From NCBI GenBank assembly GCA_002338565.1, contig DDIN01000008.1, positions 427,090 through 491,089 on the forward strand: DNA of 64,000 nucleotides, in the 5' to 3' direction. Below the pieces are notes generated by a model. That model made no database searches. It was given only the letters and a program-made list of their open reading frames with translations, and was not told the origin of the DNA. Position 1 is the stretch's first letter; the number at the start of each line of letters is the position of its first letter. This stretch comes from Hyphomonadaceae bacterium UBA1849 (GTDB lineage: Bacteria; Pseudomonadota; Alphaproteobacteria; Caulobacterales; Hyphomonadaceae). Both the position numbers and the translations under genes were made by a program. Below, in pieces: positions 61,196 to 64,000 of the stretch.

Positions 61196-63802
61196 TCACT
61201 CTCTTAAAACGCGGAACCCCAAGGAGTTAGACCGGCTATTCGGCGAGAAAATGTCTTCAACATTGCCGCGCAGCTGAACCGGCCCCGTGACCCAGGAACC
61301 ACCCATTGCAACCCTACGGTTGCACTCATCATCACGGCAATCACTGACCCATTCAGCAATGTTTCCATAGGTAGATGACAGAGTGTTGCCGCTCGCAGGG
61401 CTGGCGTAAGGCTCGCCATCATCGCAGTTCAGAAGCGGTGTCTGCAGCCCTTCAGCCCCGAGAGACTGATCTGCCATATTGGCGCTGCACGCCATCAGGC
61501 CCGGCGCAGGCGGCCCCGCCATTGCTGTCCATTCTTCGGCCGACAGCAAGCGATAGGTTTCACCGCTTTCGGCGCTCAGCCAGTCTGTATACTGGACCGC
61601 TTCATCGTAAGAGATACAGCTTGCCGGTGAGGCATCTGTCACCGGATAGCCGGGATCGGCATAGCTGGCACCGGAGGTATAGCCCCAAATGCTCTCGCTC
61701 TCGAGACGATGTGTGAAACAGCCTGTCGGCGCGCTGCGATTCGTAGCGTTCAGATAGCGGCGGAACTCTGCCACGCTGATTTCATGCGCAGAGACTGAAG
61801 CCTCAGCAAGACCTGGCGCGGACACCATGACCGGACAGGTTTCACAGTCAGTATCAACCTCGCCCGCTGCTTCTGTGTCTGTTTCTGCCAACTCTGTTTC
61901 GTCAGCCTCTGAGGTATCTTCTTCAGGCGGATCCGCATTCTGCGTAGTTGCGTCTGCTTCATCTGTGACGTCGGCATCGCCTTCAGTTTCGCCAGCGGCC
62001 TCATCTGAGTTTGCGTCTGCTTCGCCCTCAGGCGCGGTATCATTTTCTGCCTCGGAGACTTCTTCTTCAGAACCTGCCGCTTCGTCCGGCTCAACAACCG
62101 TGTCCGCTACTGGGGCAGCGTCCGGTGCCTCTGCTTCATCTACAGTATCCGGAACGGTTTCGGCGTCTGCGTCAGCTTCTGAGACAGCCTCAACTTCGTC
62201 AGTCGCTTCCGTTTCAGGCGGCGCCTCTGTGACTTCAGGTGAACTGTTGTCTTCCTCTGGCAGAGCCTCAGTTTCGGCTTCTGCAAGCACGGTCTCAGCG
62301 CCTGATGTATCCTCGTCAGCGCCTGCCTCGGCAGCCTGAATGCGGGCCAGCGCATCGTCGACATCTTCGACATGGCGGGCAAATGTCGGCGGGGTATCCC
62401 CATACATATCCTGCATTGCCAGATAAGCGTCTTCAGTATCGCGGGCGCGCGCCGTTACCCAGGCTTCACTCTCGAGCGTGATCCAGCGGGCACGCACCTG
62501 CGCCCGCAGCACAGGATTGTTCTCTACCGTTTCATAAAAAGCGAGGACCGCATCGGGGTCCCGTTGGTCCACTGCCAGCCACGCCGAAACGATTTCTGGC
62601 AGTTCCTCTTCCGGCTCAGCCTGCACTGGTTCGCTACGAACCTCTTCAGCCGGTGCCGTAGTTTCATCTTCTGAATCAGCGAGCGCAATTTGCTCATCAG
62701 CCGGCTCGCCAGCTTCGTCCGTGACCTCATTCTGCGCGAGCACTGTCGGCGCGTCATTCCCGCCATCGTTCAGCAGGAAGACAGGGATCGCGACCGCGAC
62801 GATCAGGAAAATTGCCGCCAACGCGGCAATCAACCGGCCATTCGTCTCCCAGAACTCGCGCGGATTGGATGTTGAAAGTCCGGTCGCGCCGGTGCTCTCG
62901 CCCTTGGCAGGCATGGCAGAAAACTCCGCCGCTTTGATGAGCGACCAGATGCTGTCATGCCGCGCGTCAGCCGACAATGACAAGCCCTGTTCCAGCGCCT
63001 TAAAGAGCGCGGGATCATCATCGAGGAATGTATCCAGCATCAGCATATCGAGCGGATCATCCCTGCCCTCGGCAACAGCCTCAAGACGCTCCTGAGCGGA
63101 GACCGGAACGACGCCGGTGATCAGCTGATAGAAGCTCGCCGACAGGGAATAAACATCACACCATGGGCCAATACGGCCAGCCTCGGGGCTGATAAATTCC
63201 GGTGCCAGATACGGCGTATTGATCGGATCAGCGAGCGTCGCAGGCCCTTCGCCGGAGCAATATTCCAGACGATCCGGATGCGTGACGGCGAGTTCACCAT
63301 TGTCCAGACGGCGGATCATATCCGGCGCTATCTGGCCATGCACGAGGCCCATCTCGCCCAGCTTTTGTAAACCCGGCTCAAGTTCATCCAGAAGGGAGCG
63401 CACAAAGCCAGGTGACAGCTTGCCGTCCCGCTCCTGCATTGTCTGCAATGTGTCGCCGCTCGGCCATGGCGTCACAAGGTAGACGGTGCCGTTCTCTTCA
63501 ACTTTCTCAAAGCCTTTGACGATGCCCTTCTTACGGACATCCAGATAGCGGTTGATACGGTCGGCCTGATGCGACAATGCCCGCGCAAATTCCACCTTCA
63601 GCGCACGACGTGACGGCGTCACTTCATTGCGGCGTCGACGGCTCAGCGTGGCGGGGAAAAACTCGCGAATATAAACAAGCGGCTTGTGCGAAATACCATG
63701 ATCTTCGGCGACATAAGTAACGCCAGAATCGTCCTGATACTGTTCAGCCTGAATGACATACCGTCCAACTCTGGTTCCGGGGCTGAGAGTTTTACGAGCC
63801 AT
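61196..63802 (-). CDS. Membrane-spanning pseudokinase with C-terminal FGE-sulfatase-like domain
   Basis: The 868-residue protein has three parts. Residues 1-290 follow a Ser/Thr kinase fold, but the catalytic sites are lost: the VAIK Lys is Arg (VYIREFFP, R46), the HRD Asp is Gln (HGQIAPD, Q157) and the DFG Asp is missing, while the structural APE (LAPEF) and DVYSL remain. A membrane helix spans about 323-344. A long acidic, Glu/Asp/Ala/Thr-rich linker (about 350-640) follows, then a formylglycine-generating-enzyme (FGE/SUMF1) fold with HEISVAEFRRYLNATNR, SCISYDEAVQYTDWL and the end GGSWVTGPVQLRGN ... SRSNSLGFRVLRE. The usual active-site Cys pair is absent. Chlamydial Pkn1 has a similar kinase-FGE order. 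Confidence 0.85.
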   Translation of the reverse strand: MARKTLSPGTRVGRYVIQAEQYQDDSGVTYVAEDHGISHKPLVYIREFFPATLSRRRRNEVTPSRRALKVEFARALSHQADRINRYLDVRKKGIVKGFEKVEENGTVYLVTPWPSGDTLQTMQERDGKLSPGFVRSLLDELEPGLQKLGEMGLVHGQIAPDMIRRLDNGELAVTHPDRLEYCSGEGPATLADPINTPYLAPEFISPEAGRIGPWCDVYSLSASFYQLITGVVPVSAQERLEAVAEGRDDPLDMLMLDTFLDDDPALFKALEQGLSLSADARHDSIWSLIKAAEFSAMPAKGESTGATGLSTSNPREFWETNGRLIAALAAIFLIVAVAIPVFLLNDGGNDAPTVLAQNEVTDEAGEPADEQIALADSEDETTAPAEEVRSEPVQAEPEEELPEIVSAWLAVDQRDPDAVLAFYETVENNPVLRAQVRARWITLESEAWVTARARDTEDAYLAMQDMYGDTPPTFARHVEDVDDALARIQAAEAGADEDTSGAETVLAEAETEALPEEDNSSPEVTEAPPETEATDEVEAVSEADADAETVPDTVDEAEAPDAAPVADTVVEPDEAAGSEEEVSEAENDTAPEGEADANSDEAAGETEGDADVTDEADATTQNADPPEEDTSEADETELAETDTEAAGEVDTDCETCPVMVSAPGLAEASVSAHEISVAEFRRYLNATNRSAPTGCFTHRLESESIWGYTSGASYADPGYPVTDASPASCISYDEAVQYTDWLSAESGETYRLLSAEEWTAMAGPPAPGLMACSANMADQSLGAEGLQTPLLNCDDGEPYASPASGNTLSSTYGNIAEWVSDCRDDECNRRVAMGGSWVTGPVQLRGNVEDIFSPNSRSNSLGFRVLRE

Positions 63803-64000
63803 TCCGCCTTACCTGCTGTCACGCTCAGTTGAGTGCCAGCGCGCCTGCAACTCCACCGGTATTGGTGGTGATTGTTTAATTAACTAATTGTTTACGAGAA
63901 ACCGCCCCGTCAGAGCAAGTATACTCGCCATCAAGGCGAGTTCGTGGTGCAGTCGCAAAAGCCCCAACTGCACAGTGCGCCAATCTGGCACTTTCGCGCA
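63803..64000. other. Upstream region of the pseudokinase gene
   Basis: No coding frame is supported. A near-consensus CtrA box TTAA-CTAATTG-TTTAC (63880-63895) has one mismatch to TTAA-N7-TTAAC and lies about 80-90 bp before the start codon. The interval is AT-rich there and may be the promoter. Confidence 0.4.

Noticed and set aside
61827..62339. Ser/Ala/Val-rich 170-codon plus-strand frame
   Set aside because: It is the antisense image of the acidic repeat-rich linker of the pseudokinase gene.

Overview
This window looks like chromosomal DNA from a marine-type alphaproteobacterium, most plausibly near Hyphomonadaceae/Caulobacterales; that placement is inferred from gene content, not from a marker phylogeny. 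The clues are an alphaproteobacterial RpoH, a THF-II-like leader before folE, three EcfG-type promoters (GGAAC-N16/17-CGTT), a consensus CtrA box before a Tad-pilus-type gene, ExoD, two RcnB-like periplasmic proteins and a CioAB-type cytochrome bd. Gene density is high, most genes are moderately GC-rich, and no complete phage, transposon, rRNA operon or CRISPR array is present.

Layout. 1-3 kb: an edge fragment, an AT-richer DUF4238 gene, a lipoprotein and a frameshifted membrane acyltransferase divergent from a LytTR regulator. 3-12.9 kb: housekeeping and small-molecule genes (metallophosphoesterase, DUF3137-like, VOC protein, GST, YchJ, accA, cysQ, sterol-desaturase-like hydroxylase, rfbC, amn). 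12.9-15.8 kb: an AT-richer UvrD-like helicase with an extra nuclease-like insert, abutting a siderophore-interacting protein that has a Fur-like operator. 15.8-22.4 kb: exoD, a MarR regulator, the cydAB operon with a DUF2474-like small subunit gene, a class III aminotransferase, a histidine phosphatase and two tiny membrane-protein genes; a TGTAACATAT element links cydA and the second tiny gene. 22.4-28.3 kb: cysS, an AT-rich DUF2971-like gene and a yqiJ-yqiK (flotillin) operon. 28.3-35 kb: a cation symporter, three tandem secreted tail-collar paralogues and a hybrid histidine kinase.

35-46 kb: RcnB-like protein, DUF2254 protein, folE-hisI behind the riboswitch-like leader, dodecin, two RluA-family pseudouridine synthases, PhoD, a zinc-ribbon membrane protein, a TetR regulator and SodC. 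46-52 kb: a NIT-HAMP-MCP-PilZ receptor, rpoH, a second RcnB-like gene, a SpoU methyltransferase and tRNA-Val(GAC) followed by a palindrome-rich gene-free stretch. 52-59 kb: alpha/beta hydrolase, a kinase-like/AttH-like overlapping pair, a histidine kinase with two single-domain response regulators, and a type-B carboxylesterase. 59-64 kb: a TadG-like von Willebrand protein behind a CtrA box, and a large membrane pseudokinase fused to a degenerate formylglycine-generating-enzyme domain.

How the parts connect: one theme is envelope and oxidative stress. sodC and both rcnB-like genes carry perfect EcfG promoters, and rpoH lies beside one of them. A second theme is respiration and iron (cydAB with its small partner, siderophore reductase). 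A third is surface sensing and attachment (MCP-PilZ, TadG-like protein, pseudokinase, collar proteins). The most unusual objects are the pseudokinase-FGE fusion, the collar triplet, the shared TGTAACATAT element with the tiny membrane proteins, and the 7-bp duplication that switches the acyltransferase out of frame. All family assignments were made by reading translated sequence; no database search was run.
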